The notes beneath the pieces were generated by a model. The model saw only the letters and a list, made by a program, of their open reading frames with translations, was not told the origin of the DNA and made no database searches. Source: JBBROS01 sp965199595 (GTDB lineage Bacteria > Pseudomonadota > Alphaproteobacteria > Acetobacterales > Acetobacteraceae). Taken from it: a DNA stretch of 64,000 nt. This document shows positions 1 through 9,400 of this stretch, in pieces. The stretch's first letter is position 1. Each line of letters begins with the position of its first letter. The position numbers and the translations under genes are program-made. The stretch lies in assembly GCA_965199595.1 (NCBI GenBank), contig OZ241182.1, positions 248,001 through 312,000 of the forward strand. The letters are read 5' to 3'.

Positions 1-850
1 CCAGCCGCCCAAGCTCCTCAACGACCAGCGAGGCATAGCGCGGGTCGGCGTTGATGCCGGTCCCGATCGCCGTCGCACCCAGGTTCACCTCCCGGAACAG
101 GGCGGAGCACTCGGCCAGCCGGGCCACGTCCTCCTTGATGGTGCTGTGGAACGCATCGAACTCCTGCCCCAGCGTCATGGGAACCGCGTCCTGCAGCTGG
201 GTGCGGCCCATCTTGAGAACGTCGGCGAACTCGACGGCTTTCGACTTGAAGCTGAAGGCAAGCTCGTTCAAGGCATCGACCAGCGGCGCGGTGGCAAGAA
301 TGACCGCCAGGCGCAGGGCGGTCGGGTAGGCGTCGTTGGTCGATTGCGACATGTTGACGTCGTCATTGGGATGCAGCTTCGCGTAGTCGCCCCGGACATG
401 CCCCATGATCTCGAGCGCCACGTTCGCCACGACTTCGTTGGTGTTCATGTTGGTGGACGTGCCTGCGCCGCCCTGGATGGCATCGACCACGAACTGATCA
501 TGAAAATCGCGGCTCCCCGCGATCCGGGCGCAGGCCCGGTCGATGGCGTCCGCCTTGGCCGCCGAGAGCTGGCCCAGCCGCCTGTTCGCCCGCGCGGCCG
601 CCTGCTTCACCAGCACCAGCGCGCGAACGAAGTCCGGGAAATGCCCGATCGGGGTGCCGGTGATCGGGAAGTTGGCGATCGCCCGCATGGTGTGCACGCC
701 CCAGTAGGCGGCCGTCGGCACCTCCGCGTTGCCGAGCAGGTCATGCTCGGTGCGGGTGGTTCCCGCAGACATGTCCATCTCCCGGACGGTCGCCACCTGC
801 ACCCGGTCGGGGACGGTCATCACGGCGGGTTCGGCGTCGGTTTCGCTCAT
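1..850 (-). CDS. aspA: Aspartate ammonia-lyase (aspartase), 3' end cut by window edge
   Basis: Cytosolic fumarase/aspartase superfamily enzyme that reversibly deaminates L-aspartate to fumarate and ammonia. About 283 of the usual ~470 residues are visible. The N-terminal stretch EHDLLGNAEVP followed by YWGVHT is typical of aspartases, and the substrate-loop region GGAGTSTNMNTNEV is present; the C-terminal GSS-loop lies outside the window. ATG at 850 was chosen because an ATG further upstream (864) runs into a stop after five codons. That short frame overlaps the aspA start as ATGA. The gene lies downstream, on the same strand, of an amino-acid ABC permease/ATPase pair, suggesting uptake and deamination of aspartate or a related amino acid. 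Class II fumarase is the alternative, but the N-terminus favours aspartase. Confidence 0.9.
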   Translation of the reverse strand, partial: MSETDAEPAVMTVPDRVQVATVREMDMSAGTTRTEHDLLGNAEVPTAAYWGVHTMRAIANFPITGTPIGHFPDFVRALVLVKQAAARANRRLGQLSAAKADAIDRACARIAGSRDFHDQFVVDAIQGGAGTSTNMNTNEVVANVALEIMGHVRGDYAKLHPNDDVNMSQSTNDAYPTALRLAVILATAPLVDALNELAFSFKSKAVEFADVLKMGRTQLQDAVPMTLGQEFDAFHSTIKEDVARLAECSALFREVNLGATAIGTGINADPRYASLVVEELGRL

Positions 851-864
851 TTCGAGTCTTTCAT
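847..864 (-). other. Five-codon leader ORF (MKDSK) coupled to aspA
   Basis: ATG at 864 is followed by AAA GAC TCG AAA TGA; the stop overlaps the aspA ATG as ATGA. No strong Shine-Dalgarno sequence precedes it. It may deliver ribosomes to aspA, or be chance. Function is inferred only from the geometry. Confidence 0.35.
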
Positions 865-926
865 GGGGTCTGGCCTCCACCGCGGTCCAGGCAATCGGTG
901 GTGCCGTTCCGGTTGGATCGGAGCAG

Positions 927-958
927 GTATAACGTCTGTTCGCCGCCCGGTGTGTCAA
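927..958 (-). promoter_or_regulatory. Weak candidate promoter for aspA
   Basis: On the minus strand a perfect TTGACA (958 to 953) is followed 20 bases later by TTATAC (932 to 927). The spacing is longer than the sigma-70 optimum, so this is a weak candidate. The rest of the 851-997 intergenic region shows nothing else recognisable. Confidence 0.3.
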
Positions 959-997
959 TTCGCTCGCCCACCATGTCACCAGGTCGTGCCGTGGCTC

Positions 998-1729
998 TCA
1001 AAGCGGATGCAGAACCCGTCTGAGGAAGTCCTGCGTGCGGGGTTGCTGCGGCTGCTCGAGCACGGTCCTGGCCGGGCCCTGCTCAACGATCACCCCGCCG
1101 TCGATGAACAGCACGCGGTCCGCGACATCCCGGGCAAAGGCGATCTCGTGCGTGACAACCACCATGGTCATGCCGTCATCCGCCAGTGTCCGCATGACGC
1201 TCAGCACCTCACCGACAAGCTCCGGGTCGAGCGCGGACGTCGGTTCGTCGAACAGGATCGCCCGCGGTTCCATCGCCAGCGCCCTGGCGATCGCAACGCG
1301 CTGCTGCTGTCCGCCCGAAAGCTGCGGCGGGTACATGTCGGCCTTTTCCGCCAGGCCAACCTGCGCCAGCAGGTCGCGCCCCCGCCTCACCGCATCGGCC
1401 CGGCGCACCTTCTTCACGAAGATCGGGCCCTCGATGACGTTCTCCAGCGCGGTGCGATGCGGGAACAGGTTGAAGCGCTGGAACACCATCGCCACCCGCG
1501 TCCGGATCGCGTGGATCGACGCCAGATCCCGGTCAACCCTCTGTCCCTCCACCGCGATGGTGCCCTGGTCGTAGCGCTCCAGCCCGTTGATGCAGCGCAG
1601 GATGGTCGATTTGCCGGAGCCCGAGGGGCCGATGATACAAACCACCTCACCCTTCTCCACGACAGCGGAGATCCCTTTCAGGACCTCGTGCAGCCCATAG
1701 CTTTTATGAACGTTCGAAAGCTCGATCAA
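998..1729 (-). CDS. Polar amino-acid ABC transporter ATP-binding protein (GlnQ/ArtP type)
   Basis: Cytoplasmic ATPase of a polar amino-acid importer, 243 residues. Walker A GPSGSGKST is at residues 34-42, the Q-loop near 84, the signature LSGGQ at 137-141 and Walker B ILFDEP at 158-163, followed by the D-loop SALDPE and the switch His in VVTHEIAFA. The length is normal for the family. The start is taken as TTG at 1729: it overlaps the permease stop as TTGA, and a purine-rich AGGCAGGG sits 5' of it. It works with the permease just upstream. No periplasmic binding protein is adjacent, so the substrate is open; the following aspA makes an acidic amino acid plausible. Confidence 0.9.
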   Translation of the reverse strand: MIELSNVHKSYGLHEVLKGISAVVEKGEVVCIIGPSGSGKSTILRCINGLERYDQGTIAVEGQRVDRDLASIHAIRTRVAMVFQRFNLFPHRTALENVIEGPIFVKKVRRADAVRRGRDLLAQVGLAEKADMYPPQLSGGQQQRVAIARALAMEPRAILFDEPTSALDPELVGEVLSVMRTLADDGMTMVVVTHEIAFARDVADRVLFIDGGVIVEQGPARTVLEQPQQPRTQDFLRRVLHPL

Positions 1730-2382
1730 CGGAGTGGCACCCTGCCTTCGAAGTGGCGGACAATCAGGATCAACGGGATGCTCATGAGCAGATACAGCAG
1801 CGCCACCAGGCTGTACACGTTGGCGTTGTGGAAGGTCGACGACGCGATCAGCTTTCCCTGCAGCGCCAGCTCCGCCACGGTGATCGTCGAGGCCTGAGAC
1901 GAATCCTTCAACATCATCAACACGATGTTGCCATAGGGCGGCAGCACCACGCGAACCGCCTGCGGCAACACCACGCGCCGCATGGTGAGCCACCATCCCA
2001 TGCCGATGGTCTGTGCAGCCTCGACCTGCCCTTTCTCGATCGCCTGGATGCCAGCCCGGAAGTTCTCCGCCTGATAGGCCGAATAGGCGATGCCCAGACC
2101 AATGATGGCCGCCTGCAGCGCCGTCAGCGAGATGCCGAAATCCGGCAGCACGAAGTAGAGGTAGAACAGCTGCACAATGATCGGAATGCCCCGGATCACG
2201 TTGATGATCACCGCACTGATCATCGACAGCACCCGGATCGGGCACACCCGCATCAACGCCCAGATCACGCCGAGCAGGGTCGACAGCAGCAGCGACCCGA
2301 CGGTCACCTCGATCGTCAGCCTGATCCCGCTCAGCAGGATCGGCAGGAACTCCCGGGCATCATGGAAGAAGGTGTCCACCAC
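1726..2382 (-). CDS. Polar amino-acid ABC transporter permease (HisM/GlnP type)
   Basis: Inner-membrane permease of 218 residues, the usual length for HisMQ-type subunits, with about five hydrophobic segments. The cytoplasmic loop that docks the ATPase is recognisable in the second half (Q-E-A-A-x(3)-G pattern in GQVEAAQTIGMGWWLTMR, followed by VVLPQAVR). The start is GTG. Two consecutive GTG codons (2382 and 2379) follow GGAGG, and the second has the better spacing. The stop overlaps the TTG start of the ATPase gene. Only one permease gene is present, so it probably forms a homodimer unless a partner is encoded elsewhere. Confidence 0.9.
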   Translation of the reverse strand: MVDTFFHDAREFLPILLSGIRLTIEVTVGSLLLSTLLGVIWALMRVCPIRVLSMISAVIINVIRGIPIIVQLFYLYFVLPDFGISLTALQAAIIGLGIAYSAYQAENFRAGIQAIEKGQVEAAQTIGMGWWLTMRRVVLPQAVRVVLPPYGNIVLMMLKDSSQASTITVAELALQGKLIASSTFHNANVYSLVALLYLLMSIPLILIVRHFEGRVPLR

Positions 2383-2408
2383 CCGCCTCCGCTACCCGCA
2401 GCAGCCGG

Positions 2409-3176
2409 TCATCGGCGCGCTCCCGCGGCATACTCCAGGCCCGTCATGCCGCCCCCGGCATAGGCGGCATCAGCCGGGTCGGCCGGCGGCACATAGGCCT
2501 GGCCGCTGGCAGCCACCTCCACCGCGCCGCCCTCCCCCCCGGGCCCGAAGCTGCCCGCCAGCCCGATGCGCGGCCCGATCGCGGCGACATAGTTCACGGT
2601 CTCGTCCGGCAGTCCGGTCACGCCGTCGAGATATCCCCGCACCCGCTCCGGCCCGGCATTGTATGCCGCCAGGAACGCCGGCGCGCCGAACCGCGTGTGC
2701 ATCTCCTTGAGATAGGCCGTCCCGGCCAGGATGTTGTTGCGGGGATCGAAGGGGTCGGCGCCCAGACGATACTTCTGCTGCAGGATCGCGTAGGTGCCGG
2801 GCATCACCTGCATCAGCCCCATGGCGCCGGCCACCGAGGTGATCGGCGTCCCATCCGCGGCGTTCTGCCGCCCGCCGGACTCCTGGCGCATCACCGCCCG
2901 GATCCAGTCCTGCGGAAAGTTGAACCGCGTGGCGGCCTCGATGATGTAGGGCCCCCATGGGTCGGACGGCGGACCCGGCACCGCATAGGTGGACCGCGCC
3001 CGTGACTCGAACACCGCCGCCTCGCGCGGTGCATCGGGGTCATAGCCGTAGTCGCCATTGCCGTCATAGCCACGCCGGCCGTCCCACGCGAAGGAGCCGG
3101 GCCGCCGCGTGCAGCCCGGCGCCGCCAGGCACGACAGCGCCGCGACGGCGACCCATCGGCGTGAACCAAGGAGCAT
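2409..3176 (-). CDS. Lytic transglycosylase (SLT domain), exported
   Basis: Envelope peptidoglycan-cleaving enzyme of 255 residues. It has a basic, hydrophobic N-terminus (MLLGSRRWVAVAALSCLAAPGC); the Cys at residue 22 could be lipidated, but the lipobox is imperfect (Pro at -2), so a cleaved signal peptide is also possible. The C-terminal half carries the SLT fold: catalytic Glu near residue 99 in VMRQESGGRQN, then GLMQVMPGT at 120-128 and AYNAGP at 171-176. A Gly/Asp/Tyr-rich linker separates signal and catalytic domain. ATG at 3176 is preferred over an in-frame TTG six codons upstream because it begins directly at the signal peptide. Its stop lies 26 bases before the ABC permease. Confidence 0.88.
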   Translation of the reverse strand: MLLGSRRWVAVAALSCLAAPGCTRRPGSFAWDGRRGYDGNGDYGYDPDAPREAAVFESRARSTYAVPGPPSDPWGPYIIEAATRFNFPQDWIRAVMRQESGGRQNAADGTPITSVAGAMGLMQVMPGTYAILQQKYRLGADPFDPRNNILAGTAYLKEMHTRFGAPAFLAAYNAGPERVRGYLDGVTGLPDETVNYVAAIGPRIGLAGSFGPGGEGGAVEVAASGQAYVPPADPADAAYAGGGMTGLEYAAGARR

Positions 3177-3302
3177 CGGCGCCCACCCATCCAACGTGAG
3201 CCCCGACCATAGCCGATCGGCAAACCCCCGCCATCACTCATGTGACGGCCTCAGCGGATGGCGGGAGGCTCCACGGTCGTGCTCATACCCGGGGTCCGGC
3301 CG

Positions 3303-4133
3303 CTACCTGAGGCCGAAGCCCAGCGCGATGACGGCATCCCGCAACCGGTCCCGCCCCGAGAGCGCCCGGACCGACCCGAGCCGGTTGAGGATGAGGTCGG
3401 TCCACCCCTGCGCCTTCATGCCCTGCTCCGCCTGGAAGGCCCGCAGCGTGTCGTCGTACCCGGCGATGATCCCGGCCTCGGGCGCCACGGCATATTGCTC
3501 CCGGTGCAGCACGGCCGCCTGCGGCAGGCGCGGCTTCACCGCGGCGGATGCCGCAGCCGGGTCGGGGTGGCCCACGCAGAGGCCGAACACCACCACCGCT
3601 TCGGGCGGCAGAGCCAGCTCGGCTGCGACCTGTTCGGGGTGGTTGCGCATTCCGCCGATATAGACGGTGCCCAAACCCAGGGACTCCGCGGCCACGGTGG
3701 CGTTCTGCGCCGCCAGGGCCGCGTCGATCACCGACAGCATGAACGGCTCAAGATACGGGATGGCCTCCATGGTCTTGCCGGCCTGCTCGCCGCGCCGGGC
3801 CGCGCGGGACAGGTCGGCGATCCACAGCAGGAACAGCGGCGCCTGGCTGATGTGCTTCTGGTTCCCCGCGAGCACGGCCAGCCGGTCGCGCCGCCCCTGG
3901 TCCTGCACCGCGACCACGCTCCAGGCCTGCAGGTTGCTGGATGTCGCGGCGGACTGTGCCGCCGCGACCAACGCCTCCAGCGTGCCCGGCGGCAACGGCT
4001 CCTGCGTATAGGCGCGCACCGAGCGGTGGCCGAGCATGCACTCGATGACCGCATTGGAGGCCGCCAGCGCCGGTGCCGCCTCCCGGTAGCGAAGGGCGAG
4101 ACCGGCGTTCGGCATCAGGCCGGTGTCCGGCAT
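3303..4133 (-). CDS. NfsA-like NADPH-dependent nitroreductase/flavin oxidoreductase
   Basis: Cytosolic FMN-dependent oxidoreductase of the nitroreductase superfamily, 276 residues, which fits the NfsA/FRP group. The early motif HRSVRAYTQEPLP binds the FMN phosphate in this family, and AAQSAATSSNLQAWSVV is the second flavin-binding stretch. The C-terminal region FGLCVGHPD and the long tail after it are typical of NfsA-type enzymes. ATG at 4133 overlaps the stop of the upstream molybdenum hydroxylase gene (TGATG), so the two are translationally coupled. The physiological substrate is unknown; quinones, nitroaromatics or flavins are reduced by relatives. Confidence 0.85.
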   Translation of the reverse strand: MPDTGLMPNAGLALRYREAAPALAASNAVIECMLGHRSVRAYTQEPLPPGTLEALVAAAQSAATSSNLQAWSVVAVQDQGRRDRLAVLAGNQKHISQAPLFLLWIADLSRAARRGEQAGKTMEAIPYLEPFMLSVIDAALAAQNATVAAESLGLGTVYIGGMRNHPEQVAAELALPPEAVVVFGLCVGHPDPAAASAAVKPRLPQAAVLHREQYAVAPEAGIIAGYDDTLRAFQAEQGMKAQGWTDLILNRLGSVRALSGRDRLRDAVIALGFGLR

Positions 4134-6430
4134 CAGGCGGCCTGCAACATCTTCCAGATCCGCTCCGGTGTCGCCGGCATGTCCACGTTGCGGCCGCTCA
4201 GCGCGTCCACCAATGCGTTCATGATGGCAGGCGGGCTGCCCACCGCCCCGGCCTCGCCGGCGCCCTTCACCCCGAGCGGGTTGCTGAGGCACGGCACCTC
4301 GATCAGCTCCACCTCGATGTCCGGCAGGTCAGAGGCGCGGGGCAGGGCGTAGTCCATCAGGCTGCCGGAGAGCAGCTGGCCGGACGCCGGGTCATAGGCG
4401 GTGTGCTCCATCACCGCCTGGCCCATGCCCTGGGCCACGCCGCCATGCACCTGGCCGCGCACGATCATCGGGTTCACCGCCTTGCCCACGTCGTCGCACA
4501 CGATGTAGCGCACCACGCTGACGGACCCGGTGTCGCTGTCGATCTCCACCTCCGCCATGTGGCAGCCGTTGGGGAAGGTGTGCAGGCTGATCTTGGCGAT
4601 CTCGGCCGCGTCCAGCTGCGTGGCGCCGGCCCGGCCGCGCTGGGCGGCGGCAAGCTGCAGGATGTCCATGCCCCGGTCCGTGCCCGTCACGCTGAAGCGC
4701 CCGGCTTCGAACACGATATCGGCCACGGCGGCTTCCAAGGCCTCCGAGGCCGCCTGCTTGCCCTTGTCGATCACGCTGGCGGCGGTGACGAGGATGGCCT
4801 GCCCCTCGGAATACAGGCTGCGCGCGCCACCGGTGCCGCCGCCGCTCGGGATCGCGTCGGTATCGCCCTGGCGGATGCGGATCTTGTCGCCGTCGATGCC
4901 CAGCTGGTCGGCGGTCAGCTGCACATAGGCGGTCTCGTGACCCTGCCCGGTGCTCTGCGTGCCCACATACACGTCCACGAAGCCATCCTCGGCGAACCGG
5001 ATCTCGGCCCGCTCGCTATCCGCCCCGCCGGTCGCCTCCAGGTAGTACGCCATCCCGATCCCGCGCTTGCGCCCCTGCGCCGCGCTCCTGGCCCGGCGGC
5101 CCTCGAAGCCCGCCCAGTCCATCTTCGCCAGCGCCGCATCCAGCACGCGCTGGAAGTCGCCGCTGTCATAGGTCTGGTTCATGGCCGTGAGGTAGGGCAT
5201 GGCGCTCGGCGGCACCATGTTCCTGCGGCGCAGCTCGATGCGGTCGATCTTCATCTCGCGCGCCGCGGCATCCACCAGGCGCTCCACCAGGTAGTTGCTC
5301 TCCGGCCGTCCGGCGCCCCGATAGGCGTCCACCGGCACCGTATTGGTGAACACGCCGAGCACATGGGCATGGATGGCCTGGAAGTTGTACACGCTGGCCA
5401 GCACCTTGGTGCCGGCCATGGTCGGGATGAACGGCCCGTAATTGCTGAGATAGGCGCCCATTCCGGCCACGTTGCGGGTCCGCATGGCCAGGAAATGCCC
5501 GTCCTTGTCCATCGCCAGCTCGCCGTGGGTGATGTTGTCGCGGCCATGGCTGTCGGACAGGAACGCCTCGGACCGCTCGGACGTCCACTTCACCGGACGC
5601 CCCAGCTTGCGCGCGGCGTAGCAGACCAGGATGTGCTCGGCATACAGGAACAGCTTCATGCCGAAGCCGCCGCCCACGTCGGGCGTGATGACGCGGATGG
5701 TCTCGGGCGCCACATGGAAGATGGTCTTGGCGAGCATGTCCTTGATGCTCCAGCCGCCCTGCGTGTTGGTGGTCAGCGTCAGCTTGCCGGTGGCCGCGTC
5801 ATACTGCGCGGCCGCCGCCCGGGCCTCCATGCTGTTCACGATGACCCGGTTGTTCACCAGGTCCAGCGTCGTGACATGCGCGGCGGTGGCGAACAGCGCG
5901 TCGGTGCGGGCCTTGTCGCCCACCTCCCAGTCGAAGCAGATGTTGCTCGGCACGCCGTCCCACACCAGCGGCTGCCCGGCGTCCATCGCCACGGCCAGGT
6001 CGGTGATGCTGGGCAGGATGTCGTAATCCACCATCACCGCCTCGGCGGCATCGCGCCCGGCCTGGTTGGTCTCGGCGATGATCACGGCCACCGGGTCGCC
6101 CACATGGTGCACGGCGCCGCTGGCCAGGGCCGGGTGCGGCACGTCGGCGCGCGGCGAGCCGTCGCGGTTCTTCAGCGGGATGGCGCAGGGGATGCTGCCG
6201 ATGCCGTCCGCCTCCAGGTCCGCCGCGGTGTAGATGGCGAGCACACCCGGCAGCGCCCGGGCCGCGGCGGTGTCGATCGCAACGATGCGTGCGGCGGCAT
6301 GCGGGCTGCGCAGCACGATGGCGTGCGTCTCCCCGGCGACGGCGATGTCGTCGGTGTAGCGCCCATGCCCGAGCAGCAGGCGCGGATCCTCGACGCGGCG
6401 GACGTTCTGGGCAACACCGAACTTTGTCAT
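4133..6430 (-). CDS. Xanthine dehydrogenase-family molybdopterin subunit (CoxL-like, form II)
   Basis: Catalytic large subunit of a molybdenum hydroxylase, 765 residues, close to the usual ~780. The N-terminal aldehyde-oxidase a/b hammerhead domain spans about residues 15-140. The Mo-pterin domain contains GGGFGMK at 253-259 and AYRGAGR at 369-375; the latter marks form II proteins rather than true CO dehydrogenase (AYRCSFR). The catalytic Glu lies in GAGEAG near 726. ATG at 6430 follows AGGA with good spacing. No FAD (CoxM) or 2Fe-2S (CoxS) subunit gene is adjacent, so it either uses subunits encoded elsewhere or an unusual electron acceptor, possibly linked to the coupled nitroreductase. 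The substrate is unknown. Confidence 0.88.
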   Translation of the reverse strand: MTKFGVAQNVRRVEDPRLLLGHGRYTDDIAVAGETHAIVLRSPHAAARIVAIDTAAARALPGVLAIYTAADLEADGIGSIPCAIPLKNRDGSPRADVPHPALASGAVHHVGDPVAVIIAETNQAGRDAAEAVMVDYDILPSITDLAVAMDAGQPLVWDGVPSNICFDWEVGDKARTDALFATAAHVTTLDLVNNRVIVNSMEARAAAAQYDAATGKLTLTTNTQGGWSIKDMLAKTIFHVAPETIRVITPDVGGGFGMKLFLYAEHILVCYAARKLGRPVKWTSERSEAFLSDSHGRDNITHGELAMDKDGHFLAMRTRNVAGMGAYLSNYGPFIPTMAGTKVLASVYNFQAIHAHVLGVFTNTVPVDAYRGAGRPESNYLVERLVDAAAREMKIDRIELRRRNMVPPSAMPYLTAMNQTYDSGDFQRVLDAALAKMDWAGFEGRRARSAAQGRKRGIGMAYYLEATGGADSERAEIRFAEDGFVDVYVGTQSTGQGHETAYVQLTADQLGIDGDKIRIRQGDTDAIPSGGGTGGARSLYSEGQAILVTAASVIDKGKQAASEALEAAVADIVFEAGRFSVTGTDRGMDILQLAAAQRGRAGATQLDAAEIAKISLHTFPNGCHMAEVEIDSDTGSVSVVRYIVCDDVGKAVNPMIVRGQVHGGVAQGMGQAVMEHTAYDPASGQLLSGSLMDYALPRASDLPDIEVELIEVPCLSNPLGVKGAGEAGAVGSPPAIMNALVDALSGRNVDMPATPERIWKMLQAA

Positions 6431-6485
6431 TGGTTTATTCCTCAGGCGTGCGGTTGCTTAGGATGTGCGGGGTCGCCGGCAAAGG

Positions 6486-9400
6486 TCAATGCGCCGCCGG
6501 CTTGCCGCCGAACCGGGCCTTCACCCGCTCCCGCATGGTCTGGAACACCACATACAGCATCGGGATCAGGAAGATGCCCACCGAACTCGCCGCCAGCATC
6601 CCGGCGAACACCGGGGTGCCCACGGCCCGGCGGCTCACCTGCGCCGCGCCATTGGCCGTCACCAGCGGCACCAGCCCCAGGATGAAGGCGATCGACGTCA
6701 TCATCACGGCGCGGAACCGGGTGCGGGCGCCCAGCACCGCGGCCTCGCGGATGGACTTGCCCCCCTCCCGCTGCTCCTTGGCGAACTCCACGATCAGGAT
6801 GCCGTTCTTCGCCGCCAGCGCAATCAGCACCACCAGCCCGATCTGCGCATACAGATCAAGCGACAGCTTGGTGAACAGCAACCCGATGAACGACCCAAGG
6901 ATCCCCACGGTGACGGAGAGCAGCACCGGGATCGGGATCACCCAGCTCTCATACAGCGCCACCAGGAACAGGTAGGCGAACAGGATCGCCAGCGCGAGGA
7001 TATAGCTGGTCTGCCCCGCCGCCTGCTTCTCCTGGTAAGCCGTCCCGGTCCATTCGAACGAATAGCCCGGCGGCAGCGTGTTGTTGCTCACCACCTGCAT
7101 CGCCGCCAGCGCATCGCCCGAGGAAACGCCGGGCTTGGGGCTGCCGTTCACCGTGATGGAGCGATAGTTGTTGTAGCGGCTGATGGTCTGCGGCCCCAGC
7201 ACGATGCGCGCATCGGCGATGGAGCGCAGCGGCACCATGGTCCCGGTCTTGTTGCGGATGTAGATGCGCCAGATCGCCGGGATGTCCGTGCGGTCCGCCG
7301 CCTCGCCCTGGATGTTCACCTGCCAGGTGCGGCCGAACAGGTTGAAGTCGTTGATGTAGATCCCGCCCAGCGTCGCCTGCAGCGTGGTGAACACGTCCGA
7401 GATCGACAGGCCCAGCGTCTGCGCCTTGTCGCGGTCGATATCCAGGTAGATGGACGGGTTGGTGGCGCTGAAGGTGCTGAACACCCGGTTCAGCTTCGGG
7501 TTCTGGTTGGCGTTGGCCAGCAGCCCGTTCAGCACGCCGCCCATCTCCGCGGGCTCCCGGCCCTCCAGGTTCTGCAGCTGGTACTCGAAGCCGCCACCGG
7601 TCGAGAGCCCGATGATCGGCGGCAGGTTGAACGGGAAGATCGTCGCCGAACGGATCGCCTGCACGCCGCCGAACACCCGCCCGATCAGCGCCTGCGCCTT
7701 GTCGGCCGTCGCCGGGCGGTCGGCAAAGGGCTTCATCCGCAGCACCATGAACGCCGCGTTGGACTGGTTGCCGCCATCCAGCAGCGAGAAGCCGACGATG
7801 GAGAGGATGTTCTGGATCTGCGGGATGCCCCGGACCACCCCCTCCACCCGCTGCACGACCTCCCGCGTCCGGGTCACGCTGGCGCCATCCGGCAGCTGCA
7901 CCGCCACGAAGAACGCGCCCTGGTCCTCCTCCGGCAGGAACCCGGTCGGCGTGCGCAGGCTCAACCCATAGATGCCGCCGCCGATCGCCACCACCAGCAG
8001 CACCGCGACGATCGCGACCCGCAGCAGCCGCACCACCAGGTTCGCGTAGCCATCCCGCACCCAGTCGATGCCGCGCATGATGCGCCCCATGATCCCGCGC
8101 CGCGGTCCGCTGTGCTTCAGGATCACGCCGCAAAGCGCCGGCGACAGCGTGAGCGCGTTGATGGCCGAGATCACCATCGCCACCGAGATCGTCACCGCGA
8201 ACTGCCGGAACAGCGTGCCGGAGATGCCGGGGATGAACGCGATCGGCACGAACACCGAGAGCAGCACCAGCGTGATGGCGATGATGGGTGCCGTGATCTG
8301 CGCCATCGCCTTCTTGGTGGCGTCCCTGGCGGAAAGCTCCGGCTCCTCCTCCATCACCCGTTCCACGTTCTCCACCACCACGATGGCGTCGTCCACCACG
8401 ATGCCGATGGCCAGCACCATGGCGAGCAACGACACGGTGTTCGCGGAATACCCGGCCACCAGCAGCACCGCGAAGGTGCCGATCAGGCTCACCGGCACCG
8501 CGATGGTGGGGATCAGCGTGGCGCGCCAGCTGCCCAGGAACACGAACACCACGATGACCACCAGCACGAAGGCCTCGGCCAGCGTGTGGATCACCTCGTC
8601 GATGGTGTCGGAGACGAAGGTGGAGCTGTTGTAGAACACCGTGGACTTCAGCCCCTCGGGATACCGGGTCGAAAGCGTGTCGAGCGCCGCCTGCACGCGC
8701 TGGCTGGTCTGCACCGCGTTGGCGCCCGGGGCGAGATAGATGCCGAGCGTCACGGCCGGGTTGCCGTTCAGCCGGCTCTCGCTGTCCTGCGAGGCGGCCC
8801 CCAGCTCCACCCGCGCCACGTCGCGCACCCGCAGCACGGAGCCGTCCGGGCTCGCGCGGATCACGATGTTGCCGAACTCCTCGGGCGTGGTCAGCCGGCC
8901 CTTGGTCTGCAGGTTGATCTGGAACTGCGTGTCGTCCGAGGTCGGCCGCGCCCCCACCCGCCCCACCGGCGCCTGCACGTTCTGCTGCTGGATCGCGGTG
9001 ATCACGTCGCTGGGCGCGAGGTTCAGGCTGATCAGCCGGTTGGTGTCGAACCAGATGCGCATCGAGTAGTCCAGCGCCCCGAACAGCGACGCGGACCCCA
9101 CCCCCGTGACCCGGCTCAGCGTGTCCAGCACGTTGATCGTCACGTAGTTGGAGATGAACAGCGGCGTCTGCTTGGCACCCTCGCTCGAGAAGGCGAGGAA
9201 CTCCAGGATGGCGGAGGACCGCTTCTGCACCGTCACACCCTGGCGCTGCACCTCCGCCGGCAGGCGCGACAGCGCGGCCTGCACCCGGTTGTTGACGTTC
9301 ACTGTGTTGATGTCGGGGTTGCTGCCCAGCGCGAACGAGACCGTGAGGCTGTAGCTGCCGTCATTGGCCGAGTTCGACTTCATGTACAGCATCTGGTCGG

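Noticed and set aside
146..1897. Plus-strand frame of 583 codons across aspA and the ABC genes
   Set aside because: It runs antisense to three recognised genes and has no recognisable domain.
4133..6430. True carbon monoxide dehydrogenase (CoxL form I)
   Set aside because: The active-site loop is AYRGAGR, not AYRCSFR, and coxM/coxS are absent.
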